The notes under the pieces are model-generated. The model was not told where the DNA came from and searched no databases. It worked only from the letters and a program-made list of their open reading frames with translations. DNA of 64,000 bases, taken from Phycisphaeraceae bacterium. GTDB lineage: Bacteria; Planctomycetota; Phycisphaerae; Phycisphaerales; UBA1924. The translations under genes were made by a program, and so were the position numbers. Shown piece after piece: positions 35,176 to 43,251 of the stretch. Each line of letters starts with the position of its first letter. Position 1 is the stretch's first letter. The DNA lies in NCBI GenBank assembly GCA_020639155.1, contig JACKHF010000001.1, positions 806,001 to 870,000 on the forward strand, read 5' to 3'.

Positions 35176-35853
35176 GTGCCGCTGTCCAATCCATCCTCGC
35201 ACGCAACAGAGGAGTTCCCGCTCTGTCAGCGTGCATTTCTTCATCCCGAGTGTAGGAGCAACCCGTCCTCTTCCAAAGCAGGGCAGCACCACATCGGGTC
35301 CATCCTCTGCGCATCGGGCCGGCTGGCACTGGTTCTGGTGTTCGCATCGCTGGTCGCAGGATGTGCGTCAAAAACTTCCGATAACTCTCAGTCCGGCTTT
35401 GAATCATCCTCAGGAGAACCCGATGTCGCGGCGGAAATGGTCGACATCGATCTGATCAATGCATCCAACCTTCCCGACCCATGGATCAGGCAGCCATACA
35501 CCGAGCGGATTGTCACAGCAGACTTCAATGATCTCGGATCGGCCATAGGAATCGGCACAAGTAAGGCGGAACTCGCAACACAGGACATCGCAACGCCAAC
35601 CCCCGATATCGTCCGTGTCGAGTGCCTGAATGTCAGCGATGATCGCGTACATCTTGAGTGCGTCTGGCTCGACGCGCCGCAGAATATCCACGAGCATGAT
35701 TTTGACGACCCTTCGTTTGGCGACAACGTACGGATTCGGCTTCGCGCACGCACCTTTCCGTTCGCCAATGCACAGCTTGAGACAAAGCTCATTGATGGGG
35801 TCGTGCGCAGGCTCTCTCAACTCCATGGCGTACGGGTTGCACCCGTGCGATAG
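35176..35853 (+). CDS. lipoprotein of unknown function, start uncertain
   Basis: The mature part is a lipoprotein: a hydrophobic stretch LALVLVFASLVAGC with lipobox VAGC, then about 165 residues without known motifs but rich in Asp, Ile and Val (IHEHDFDDPSFGDNVRIRLRARTFPF). Upstream of the signal peptide there is no ATG in frame for a long way. The nearest start codon is GTG at 35176, which gives an unusually long 50-residue N-region before the membrane stretch; a rarer start codon closer to 35300 may be used. The gene is divergent from phoH with about 30 bp between starts. Function unknown. Confidence 0.6.
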   Translation: MPLSNPSSHATEEFPLCQRAFLHPECRSNPSSSKAGQHHIGSILCASGRLALVLVFASLVAGCASKTSDNSQSGFESSSGEPDVAAEMVDIDLINASNLPDPWIRQPYTERIVTADFNDLGSAIGIGTSKAELATQDIATPTPDIVRVECLNVSDDRVHLECVWLDAPQNIHEHDFDDPSFGDNVRIRLRARTFPFANAQLETKLIDGVVRRLSQLHGVRVAPVR

Positions 35854-35863
35854 CAGAGATCAG

Positions 35864-36667
35864 TTATGCTCGTTTGGGTGGTAGATGAATAATGAACTCC
35901 ACCTCGCGCTGCATGAGCACGCTATGGATCGTGGAAGTGTCGCCATCACGTACCAGTCCGAGCCTGTCGAGCAACGGGAACGACGCGCGCTCGACCGTTC
36001 CAACGGTTGGGGTGAGTCTGTCGTGCCAGATTGAGTATGTGCCAAGCCTGCCATCGCGCCGCGTGAAGTACCCCTTCATCGGATGCGTCAGCACGCGGAA
36101 TCCGGTCTCAAAGTCATCGAAACCCTCGAACACACAAGCATCCTGCGTGACAACTGTGCCGGTGTCTTTCAATGTGACATCAGCTGGTGCCCATGTGCTC
36201 TCGGTTTTCATGGCATAGCGCGAGAATCGGTGGTGTGGTTCGTCGTATGCGCAGTCAAAGACAATGCGCCCGCGATGCCAGGGAAGTTTCCAACGGTGCT
36301 TAGGGACCGCGTTGTAGATGGTACCGAGTGTCGTGCCGAAGAACCACACCACGTGCTCGCCAGTCTGTGTGTCTGTGACATACGCGCGGTAGTTTGTTTG
36401 GCCGAACGTCCACGTCTTCCACGGGAAGCACGCAAACCTGAAGTCTGTATCAAGGAACGGCACAACCGAGACAAGCCCGCGCTCGCTGCCATCATCAAGC
36501 GTGATGCGATCGACCGTGAATCGCGGATGGATGTGCGACTGAAGCACATCCGGATCGACCGCATACGTGATGATCGCAAAGTGCGCGAGCATCGTTCTGA
36601 CATCAACACCCCGCGGCACGGGCATTGGTGGAACCGACCATGAGGCTGATGTCTCTGATATGCTCAT
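35864..36667 (-). CDS. DUF2071 family protein (acetoacetate decarboxylase-like fold)
   Basis: A 267-residue protein of the DUF2071 (YqjF-like) family. The opening MLAHFAIITYAVDPDVLQSHIHPRF, the strand GLVSVVPFLDTDFRFACFPWKTWTFGQTNYRAYV and the ending WHDRLTPTVGTVERASFPLL follow the family's order. These proteins share the acetoacetate decarboxylase-like fold, but no reaction is established. There are no membrane segments. ATG at 36667 gives a sensible N-terminus. It is convergent with the lipoprotein gene, whose stop is 10 bp away. Confidence 0.8.
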   Translation of the reverse strand: MSISETSASWSVPPMPVPRGVDVRTMLAHFAIITYAVDPDVLQSHIHPRFTVDRITLDDGSERGLVSVVPFLDTDFRFACFPWKTWTFGQTNYRAYVTDTQTGEHVVWFFGTTLGTIYNAVPKHRWKLPWHRGRIVFDCAYDEPHHRFSRYAMKTESTWAPADVTLKDTGTVVTQDACVFEGFDDFETGFRVLTHPMKGYFTRRDGRLGTYSIWHDRLTPTVGTVERASFPLLDRLGLVRDGDTSTIHSVLMQREVEFIIHLPPKRA

Positions 36668-36786
36668 ACCGTTGCAGTCTCTGAAACCAGAAAGCACCTG
36701 AAATGCGGGAATATGCTCCGCATTGCCAGTTGATTTGCTGTATTATACAGAGCACCTGATTGCATCTGTCTGTATGAGACTCGAAC

Positions 36787-37041
36787 ATGGCATCAACCAA
36801 GACAAGTCGGCACCCCGGCGTCTTCACCGGTCGAATCAGATGGTGGGAATGGCTGATCATCGCGGGCAGTGTTATCTATTTTTATGTTGTTCTATCAGTG
36901 CTGCTGGCTCAGGTGCCAATGGTCATGCCCGTCTTCGTTGGCACCATTGCCGGCAGCTTCTGGGGCATTTTCATCGTGTTCACAGTCAGAGTGGTTGTAA
37001 AAATAAGCTCCAGTCTGTCAAAGCATGTGGACAAGATCTAG
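36787..37041 (+). CDS. small two-TM membrane protein
   Basis: An 84-residue protein with two hydrophobic segments (WLIIAGSVIYFYVVLSVLLAQ and VMPVFVGTIAGSFWGIFIVFTV) joined by a short loop and with a basic N-terminus. It lies just upstream of, and its end overlaps by 17 bases, the zinc-ribbon membrane gene, so the two may work together. The function is unknown. Confidence 0.6.
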   Translation: MASTKTSRHPGVFTGRIRWWEWLIIAGSVIYFYVVLSVLLAQVPMVMPVFVGTIAGSFWGIFIVFTVRVVVKISSSLSKHVDKI

Positions 37042-37648
37042 GGTGACGATAATCAGCAAATCAAAGTGGATTCTCAGGCTCGTCAAACTTCGATTGGTCA
37101 GGCTTTTTCTCATTGTTGCTGTGATCGGGTTTTATCTGGGCACGAGGCCCTGGTACCTCGGCGGCTTCGCAAAGCCCCCGATATTCTCGACAATCACCGA
37201 TCCGCGACCGGGTGCAACCGGCACCCTCGAAGTGCTGGTTTGGGAACAGCACGTGCGTTCTCTTTGGCCAATCCATTCTCACGCAAGCGTAACTATCACA
37301 GAGCACGTCCCACCCGGCACATACCAAAGTATTGAAGACGAGACTGTGATCCGTCAGATACTGGAATCTGCTCAGAACCCGACGTATCGATACTTTGCCC
37401 GCGAATCAAACAGATCTCGCATTCTCTGGAAAGGCTTTCTCCTCTCAGGAATAACAAGCGCACTTATCGCTGTAGCGATTCTGCTGTGCATCGTGCTCAT
37501 TGTGAACTCTGTACTGCAATGCGACGTAGAGATTTTTGGCACCTGTCACAAGTGTGGATATTCGCTCCGAGGACTTCGAGATCCGATCTGTCCGGAATGC
37601 GGCGCTGCGATCAAGTTAGCGTCACAACGCCATTCGGCAGAGCTGTGA
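37025..37648 (+). CDS. membrane protein with C-terminal zinc ribbon
   Basis: A 207-residue protein with an N-terminal membrane segment (LRLVRLFLIVAVIGFYLG), a soluble periplasmic-like middle, a second membrane segment (ITSALIAVAILLCIVLIVNSVL), then a C-terminal zinc ribbon CHKCGYSLRGLRDPICPECGAA. It belongs to the same architectural class as the genes at 1093-1740 and 55882-58143. The start is ATG at 37025, overlapping the previous gene, or GTG at 37043. The function is unknown. The TM-loop-TM-ribbon order suggests a sensor or adaptor, but this is a guess. Confidence 0.7.
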   Translation: MWTRSRVTIISKSKWILRLVKLRLVRLFLIVAVIGFYLGTRPWYLGGFAKPPIFSTITDPRPGATGTLEVLVWEQHVRSLWPIHSHASVTITEHVPPGTYQSIEDETVIRQILESAQNPTYRYFARESNRSRILWKGFLLSGITSALIAVAILLCIVLIVNSVLQCDVEIFGTCHKCGYSLRGLRDPICPECGAAIKLASQRHSAEL

Positions 37649-37661
37649 CTGCCCAGGAGTG

Positions 37662-38036
37662 TTACCCCGGTCTCACCCAGTTGGTGTCGGGGTCCTTTTC
37701 CATCATGCCAGCACACTGGATGATGCACTGCTCGCAGATCGCTGCAGGGCTGAGCTGCGCCTGCGCAAGATCTGGTGCGCCCGGCGCGTCGTGGTCATAG
37801 TCTGCCCGCTGCCAGTACTGAGACTCGCGATGCTGGAGACACAACGTGCAGGCTGTGATCTCCTCGTGCGCGATACCAGCGCGCTGGATGACAACCTCGC
37901 GGCAGGCGTCGGTCAGACACTCCATACAGATGAGTGAGCCCTTGTGCCCCTCGACCATGGGCAGCTCTTCGCGCCAGCCACGCAGACAGAAATCGCATCG
38001 GAAGAAATCGTTGCCTGTGGAGGTTTCATCGTGCAT
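37662..38036 (-). CDS. double C4 zinc-finger protein, ClpX-ZBD-like
   Basis: A 124-residue soluble protein with two C4 zinc-binding units. The first reads FRCDFCLRGWREELPMV...ICMECL (two CxxC pairs about 20 residues apart), like the zinc-binding domain of ClpX; the second reads CTLCLQHRE...ICEQCIIQC. There is no ATPase domain. ClpX-type zinc fingers dimerise and recruit substrates or adaptors, so a protease-adaptor role is possible, but it is inference from motif shape only. It converges with the zinc-ribbon gene that ends 14 bp before it. Confidence 0.7.
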   Translation of the reverse strand: MHDETSTGNDFFRCDFCLRGWREELPMVEGHKGSLICMECLTDACREVVIQRAGIAHEEITACTLCLQHRESQYWQRADYDHDAPGAPDLAQAQLSPAAICEQCIIQCAGMMEKDPDTNWVRPG

Positions 38037-38157
38037 CTGGGAAAACTCTTGGATTTGGGCGCAGGAGTGCGGGTCTTTCCTGTATACTCCGTGTCAGCAG
38101 TTGTAATGCAAGTGTAGCTGAATGCACATGCTCGTGAAACAGACTCGTGGGTGGATC

Positions 38158-38463
38158 ATGCGTTGGAACAACCGACCATCGGAATGGGGCGCGCCTCCGA
38201 AAGATCCTGGCGAGCGGGCTCGCTGGGAGACCGAGCGGTTCATCAACTGGGCGCTTGCGAACAACGTGCAGCTTCCACGGATCCCCACGTGTCCGGTGTC
38301 TGAGGGCGGGTTTGCCTCACTCCACACCGATGAGGGGCAGCAGCGGGCTGCGATGTGGTGGGAATCTACGCTCGATGCAGTTGAGCGTGATCCAGACGAT
38401 CTGAGTGAGGTCGAGTTTGACGATCCAGATCTGCCCAATGACCGGTTCAAGGGGCCGCTCTAA
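38158..38463 (+). CDS. hypothetical small acidic protein
   Basis: A 101-residue soluble protein with many Trp, Pro and Asp (MRWNNRPSEWGAPPKDPGE) and an acidic C-terminus (DDLSEVEFDDPDLPND). No motif is known to me. ATG at 38158 is preferred over 38122, since it follows GGGTGGATC and starts at the conserved-looking stretch. It is divergent from the double-zinc-finger gene, 121 bp away. Confidence 0.5.
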   Translation: MRWNNRPSEWGAPPKDPGERARWETERFINWALANNVQLPRIPTCPVSEGGFASLHTDEGQQRAAMWWESTLDAVERDPDDLSEVEFDDPDLPNDRFKGPL

Positions 38464-38699
38464 TTCACGCCGAACAATGCGAGTGCCACTTTGGACACGC
38501 AATCTGTACCTTGCGCCACGAATGTGTTTCCGGGCGTAAAACCCTCGTTTCGTCCTGAAAACCACTGGATCAATCTGGTGATGAGGCCGATACACACGCA
38601 ACACCGGCACGAATCTGGCGCAGTTTTCACGCATTCCTGCCGGGATGGGTTCTAAAGTCTGCTCCACAGAGCAATGAACGACTTGCGGAGATCCGGCAC

Positions 38700-39596
38700 A
38701 TGGCTGACGAGCAGACATCGACGAAGCAGACAACCTGGCTGACCAGTCGATTCAAGATCAAGACAGGCCTGTTCGTGATTGCACTGGCACTGCTCGGCGT
38801 GCTTGGCTGGTATGACGCGTCAATCAAGTATCCCGCTCGCGGGCAGGACTCTGCCAGCTATCTACTCCGTGAGTATCTCGAAAAGGCGAATCAGCACGGG
38901 TACATGCTTCGCACGTCCGTTGCAGATCCTGCTGGAGAACTCGACTCTCTGAAACCTCGGCGAGGCGAACTCATTAAGGCAGCAGAATCCGAGGGTGTCG
39001 CGGGAGCTCAAGCGCAGTTTGATCTTGCCAAAATGAACTGGCTTGAAGCACTGTCATATATCAACAAGCTCGACGCTGCAAACACCACGTTCGACAATCC
39101 ACACGGGTTGCGTGATGAGCTCAACGACGTCTGGGGGAAAGCGAGTGCCAAAGTCCCCAAACCGCTCAAGGCCTATGACATTCCAGTGCAGTGGATCATC
39201 ATGGGTGTTGGTGCGGTCGGCGCATTGCTTCTGCTGCTCAACGCGATCATCATCGGGATGAAGAAGTACCACTGGGATCCGGAAACAAAGACACTGACCA
39301 TCCCGGGCGGCGCGAGTTTCACACCGTCTGATCTTGCTGACGTCGACAAACGCAAGTGGGACAAGTTCCTCGTCTTCTGCAGTATCAAGAAATCACATCC
39401 GCAGCTTGGTGGCAAAGAGATCAAGTTCGACGTCTATCGGTACGAGCCACTGGAAGCATGGATCCTTGAGATGGAAGCCGAAGCATTCCCTGATCGGGTT
39501 GAGGAGCAGAAGGGCGAGGAAGCCGCCGAACTTACTCAAGCCGTTGAGGAGAACGCCAACGAGCCCTCTCATGCAGAAGCCGCTGCTGAGGGCTGA
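38700..39596 (+). CDS. hypothetical membrane protein, two TM segments
   Basis: A 298-residue protein with an N-terminal membrane segment (KTGLFVIALALLGVLGWYDA), a helical periplasmic domain of about 140 residues, a second membrane segment (WIIMGVGAVGALLLLLNAIIIG), a cytoplasmic beta domain (WDPETKTLTIPGGASFTPSDLADVD), and an acidic Glu/Ala-rich tail. I do not recognise a family. The cytoplasmic domain with 'PETKTLTIP' looks like a PH-like or DUF-type interaction domain. Function unknown. It is followed by the thioredoxin-like gene after 127 bp. Confidence 0.65.
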   Translation: MADEQTSTKQTTWLTSRFKIKTGLFVIALALLGVLGWYDASIKYPARGQDSASYLLREYLEKANQHGYMLRTSVADPAGELDSLKPRRGELIKAAESEGVAGAQAQFDLAKMNWLEALSYINKLDAANTTFDNPHGLRDELNDVWGKASAKVPKPLKAYDIPVQWIIMGVGAVGALLLLLNAIIIGMKKYHWDPETKTLTIPGGASFTPSDLADVDKRKWDKFLVFCSIKKSHPQLGGKEIKFDVYRYEPLEAWILEMEAEAFPDRVEEQKGEEAAELTQAVEENANEPSHAEAAAEG

Positions 39597-39723
39597 TTCT
39601 GCCTCCAATTGGGTGTTCATTCGAGCGTGAAACTGAAAATTGGTTGCGATTTCTGGTGATTTCCGGTACGCTGGATACTTGCCGCGTGCGCCCGCACCGG
39701 CAGATATTCAACGGAGGCTCACC

Positions 39724-40776
39724 ATGGCATCGAACGAAGAATCACGCAAATCCAGCCCTCGAGGCATCTCATTTCTCACGACCCGGGCAGTTGTCGCACT
39801 GATCGTCGCAGCCGGGACATCGCTCGGCATGTGCGGCGTTGCAACTGCGCAGGAATCGGGCGACAAGGCACATGCAGTTGTTGAAGAGAAACCACCGCTC
39901 TACGACGAGAACGCCGACGCGAAGCAGCAGATCGCAGCAGCCGTCGCGCGCGCAAAGAAGGAGAACAAGCGCGTGCTTATCCAGTGGGGTGGGAACTGGT
40001 GCCACTGGTGTACAAAGCTGCACAACACGATGACGACTGATCGTGATATCAAGAGAACTATCCTGTATGAGTACGAGGTTGTGCATATCGATGCAGGACG
40101 TCAGACCGAGGACGAGCCGAATGGAAAGAACATGGCGTTCGCAAAGTCGCTCGGCGCAGAGATCAATGGATTCCCGTACCTGACGATTCTCGACAGCGAT
40201 GGGAAGCCCATGACACAGCAGGAGACCGGCTCGCTTGAGGTCATCGACGAGAACGGCAAGAACCTGCAGAAGCACGACGCTAAGAAGGTGAACGAGTTTC
40301 TGGTTGCGAACAAAGCAACGCCACTCTACGCAAACGCGGTGCTGGACGAGGGCGTCCTCAAAGCTCGAAATGAGAACAAACTGGTGTTCATGCATCTCGG
40401 CGCACCGTGGTGCACATGGTGCCATCGACTCGAAGACTGGATGGCCCAGCCGGAGGTGAAGAAAGTCATGGACAAACAGTTTGTCGATGTGAAGATCGAT
40501 GTCGACCGCATGACTGGCGGCAAGGAACTGGCGGCCGAGCGATTCCCCGGCTCACAGCAGCAGGGCATCCCGTGGTTCGCATTCGTTAATGGTGATGGCG
40601 CCGAAGTCTCCAACAGCCTGATCGATGGCAAGACCAATGTCGGATTCCCCGTTCAGGACGAGGAAGTTGCTCATTTCGAGACCATGCTCCGTGAGAAGGC
40701 AACCAAGCTGACAGATGCAGAGAAAGACTTCCTGATGAATTCACTCCGCAAAGCCGGCACGCCGTTCAGACGCTAA
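39724..40776 (+). CDS. exported tandem thioredoxin-like protein with two CxxC motifs
   Basis: A 350-residue exported protein with a signal peptide (VVALIVAAGTSLGMCGVATAQ) and two thioredoxin-like domains. The first has WGGNWCHWCTKL, the second LGAPWCTWCHRL, both with active-site CxxC pairs. Pro-cis loops (GFPYLTIL and GIPWFAFVN) follow each at the normal spacing. The product should be a periplasmic disulfide reductase or isomerase. Strong GGAGG precedes the ATG at 39724. A terminator follows. Its domain pair mirrors the cysteine-less protein at 19761-21119. Confidence 0.88.
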   Translation: MASNEESRKSSPRGISFLTTRAVVALIVAAGTSLGMCGVATAQESGDKAHAVVEEKPPLYDENADAKQQIAAAVARAKKENKRVLIQWGGNWCHWCTKLHNTMTTDRDIKRTILYEYEVVHIDAGRQTEDEPNGKNMAFAKSLGAEINGFPYLTILDSDGKPMTQQETGSLEVIDENGKNLQKHDAKKVNEFLVANKATPLYANAVLDEGVLKARNENKLVFMHLGAPWCTWCHRLEDWMAQPEVKKVMDKQFVDVKIDVDRMTGGKELAAERFPGSQQQGIPWFAFVNGDGAEVSNSLIDGKTNVGFPVQDEEVAHFETMLREKATKLTDAEKDFLMNSLRKAGTPFRR

Positions 40777-40805
40777 AGCTCTGCAGAACCGCAAGCAGGT
40801 TATTG

Positions 40806-40846
40806 CCGTGGCAGGATGCACTTGTGTGTTCTGCCACGGTTTTTTC
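40806..40846 (+). terminator. Rho-independent terminator
   Basis: The perfect 9-bp stem CCGTGGCAG/CTGCCACGG (40806-40814 with 40831-40839) is followed by TTTTTTC, 30 bp after the stop of the CxxC thioredoxin gene. Confidence 0.88.
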
Positions 40847-40865
40847 TGGTTTCAGATTGAATGTT

Positions 40866-41477
40866 TCAGGCGTTGGAAGCAGCAAGTTCGGTGGCAATGG
40901 ATTTCAGCCACGTGCTGCACTGATCCACACGATCCTGTAGATCGAACATCAGACAGTCCGCGAGCGCGCCGTAGTCTTCTTCGCTGATCGTGCGCGCAAG
41001 CTCGCGCAGATCATTCCCAAGGCCAGCAAGCGTCTGCACGATGGAGTCGTCGATGGATGTCGTGGATGCGCCGAAGTGATTGGCTGCAAACGAGATCAGT
41101 TTCTCGATCTGCTGCCACGTCGTCACAATGTGTCTCAGCCCGAGGATTGCGTCGTGCGTGTTGCCCGCAGCAATCTGGTTCGCACCTTTCGTGTGTGCCT
41201 CCTTCAGTGATTCAAGTTCGGTGAGCCCAGCCTGGATTGCATCAAAGAGAATGGCGCGCGTTGAACCCGTCGTCAGCGTCAGTGTGCCGCTGATCGCGGA
41301 CTCGTCCGGCTCGGTCAGCTGCGCAGATGAAAGCTGCATTCCGTCGAGTGTGGCGCTGGTGATGATCTGATCGGAATCAGAAAACGACCCCGTGACCAGT
41401 TCGAGCGCCTGCGCGAGTGAGGTCGCGGTCTGCGAAAACGGGGAGCCGTCAAGAACGATCGAGAGTAAGCCTGTCAT
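40866..41477 (-). CDS. hypothetical protein, helical
   Basis: A 203-residue soluble protein of unknown function. It starts with a short strand MTGLLSIVLDGSPF, then LAQALELVTGSFSDSDQIITSATLDGMQL, a pattern seen in uncharacterised planctomycetal proteins, and continues as helices. There are no motifs of known enzymes. Starts upstream (41525 or 41576) would run into the terminator hairpin of the nuo operon, so I use ATG at 41477. Confidence 0.55.
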   Translation of the reverse strand: MTGLLSIVLDGSPFSQTATSLAQALELVTGSFSDSDQIITSATLDGMQLSSAQLTEPDESAISGTLTLTTGSTRAILFDAIQAGLTELESLKEAHTKGANQIAAGNTHDAILGLRHIVTTWQQIEKLISFAANHFGASTTSIDDSIVQTLAGLGNDLRELARTISEEDYGALADCLMFDLQDRVDQCSTWLKSIATELAASNA

Positions 41478-41544
41478 GCGTCTGGTATCGGTTCGATCCG
41501 CAGGACATAGCTGGGCTGGGGACATAATGCGCAAGTTGTGCGCG

Positions 41545-41587
41545 ATGTTTGTAAAGAAAAAGCCCATGGATTGCAACCGATGGGCTT
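41545..41587 (-). terminator. Rho-independent terminator of the nuo operon
   Basis: The stem AAGCCCAT/ATGGGCTT (41560-41567 with 41580-41587) is followed on the minus strand by TTTCTTTACAAAC. It lies 24 bp after the nuoN stop codon. Confidence 0.8.
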
Positions 41588-41610
41588 GGAAGTTCGCACT
41601 GGTTGTTCTA

Positions 41611-43251
41611 TTAGCGCCCGATGTCGAACTGACCCATGGGGTCGGTATGCACGCTCAGCACATCCACCATCTCCTGAATCAACTCGCTGTCGTCAACTGC
41701 GACGCTCTCGGATGTTGATACGGCCGACTCGAAGGCGTTCGCGCTGCCCTGCATGAGTGTGCCACCAAAGACTGCCAACACGATGATGCCGAGGAGCGAG
41801 CCCATCGCTGCGATGTGGCGTGACTCAAACGGCGCGGGAACAACGGGCTCGCGCCGATCGTCTGGATTCTCCAGCCATGCGATGCGCGCCAGACGCAGGT
41901 AGTAGTATGCTGCGATCGCGCTGTTCAAACCGAGCACGATAACCAATGGCAGATGACCAGACGAGATGCCGGAAGTGAACAATGGCAACTTCGCGAAGAA
42001 CCCAAGCGCCGGTGGCATCCCCAGTAGCGAGAGCGCACTGACAACGAACGCGATCCCAACCCACGGATGCGTTCTGCATATGCCGCGGATATCAGAAAGA
42101 TCGTCTGCTTCAGTAACATGATCGCCCTTGCGGCGCTCAAGACACGCGACCGCAGCGAACGCGCCGACATTGGTGATGCCGTACGCAACGAGATAGAACA
42201 GCACCGCTGCGAGCCCGTTCTTCGCGAATGAGCCGTCGCCAGGACCTGCAATGATGCCGACGAGCATGTAGCCGGAGTGCGCAACGGACGAATACGCAAG
42301 GATGCGTTTGACGGAGTGCTGCCACAGTGCCAGCACGTTACCGAGGGTCATGGTGAGCATCGCGATGACGGTCAGCATCATCACAATGGGCTCGGGCAGG
42401 GAGTTGCCACTTGCACCGTGTGTCCAGCCGACGGCGACCATCAGCTGCGCAATGGCAAAGAAACCGGCAGCCTTTGGCACGAACGCAAGGAACGCGCTGA
42501 CGGGTGCAGCTGCGCCCTGATACACGTCCGGCGTGTAGAAGTGCATGGGGAACGCAGCGATCTTAAAGCACAATCCCACGAGTGAAATCAGCAGGCCCGC
42601 GAGCAGGATGGGATTGAGCGCATCGCCCTGCAACCGGATCGCGTCAGTGATGCCAACGAGATTCGTCGTGCCCGTGCCGCCGTAGATCATGGCGAACCCG
42701 TACAGGAACGTCGCAGCGCCGAGTGCACCGAGGAAGAAGTACTTGACCGCAGCTTCCTGTGATTTGTGCGCACCGTTGCGCCCAACACCAGAGACCGCGA
42801 CCATGATGTACGAGGGCAGGCTGGTGAGCTCAAGCGCGAGAAACAACCAGACGAGGTCGCGGGCGCTCGTGCACAGCATCAGACCAGTGATCGAGAACAT
42901 AAAGAACGCGTAGTACTCTGCGCGGTTCGTGCGGATCGCATCGAACGGTCGCACGCCCTTTGCGATGTCGCGCTCTTCGAATCGATCGACCGCCCCCTCC
43001 TGCAACAGAAGCAACAGCATGGCGATGCCCGCGATGGCAGCCTTCGCAAACGGCATCAGTTCGGGAAGCAGCACAACGCCACGGACCGGTGTTGTCAGCG
43101 CAACAAACCCAGAAACAGCAAGCCCGAGCGCGCACACCGGCATGACCATGTTGCGCCACGCGAGATTCTTACTCAGGCCGAGCACCATCACGACGCACGT
43201 CACGCCGAAGAGAACGATCTCGGGCAGGATGTTGTTGACCCAGTCGATCAC
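41611..43251 (-). CDS. nuoN: NADH-quinone oxidoreductase subunit N
   Basis: A proton-pumping antiporter-like subunit of respiratory complex I. The 546-residue protein has about 14 membrane segments. The signatures are ITGLMLCTSARDLVWLFLALELTSLPSYIMVAV (TM5-like Glu), the broken helix AVKYFFLGALGAATFLYG, CFKIAAFPMHFYTPDVYQGAAAPVSAFLAFVPK, and the second broken helix VKRILAYSSVAHSGYM. The start overlaps the nuoM stop by 4 bases. It is the last gene of nuoJKLMN. Confidence 0.95.
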   Translation of the reverse strand: MIDWVNNILPEIVLFGVTCVVMVLGLSKNLAWRNMVMPVCALGLAVSGFVALTTPVRGVVLLPELMPFAKAAIAGIAMLLLLLQEGAVDRFEERDIAKGVRPFDAIRTNRAEYYAFFMFSITGLMLCTSARDLVWLFLALELTSLPSYIMVAVSGVGRNGAHKSQEAAVKYFFLGALGAATFLYGFAMIYGGTGTTNLVGITDAIRLQGDALNPILLAGLLISLVGLCFKIAAFPMHFYTPDVYQGAAAPVSAFLAFVPKAAGFFAIAQLMVAVGWTHGASGNSLPEPIVMMLTVIAMLTMTLGNVLALWQHSVKRILAYSSVAHSGYMLVGIIAGPGDGSFAKNGLAAVLFYLVAYGITNVGAFAAVACLERRKGDHVTEADDLSDIRGICRTHPWVGIAFVVSALSLLGMPPALGFFAKLPLFTSGISSGHLPLVIVLGLNSAIAAYYYLRLARIAWLENPDDRREPVVPAPFESRHIAAMGSLLGIIVLAVFGGTLMQGSANAFESAVSTSESVAVDDSELIQEMVDVLSVHTDPMGQFDIGR

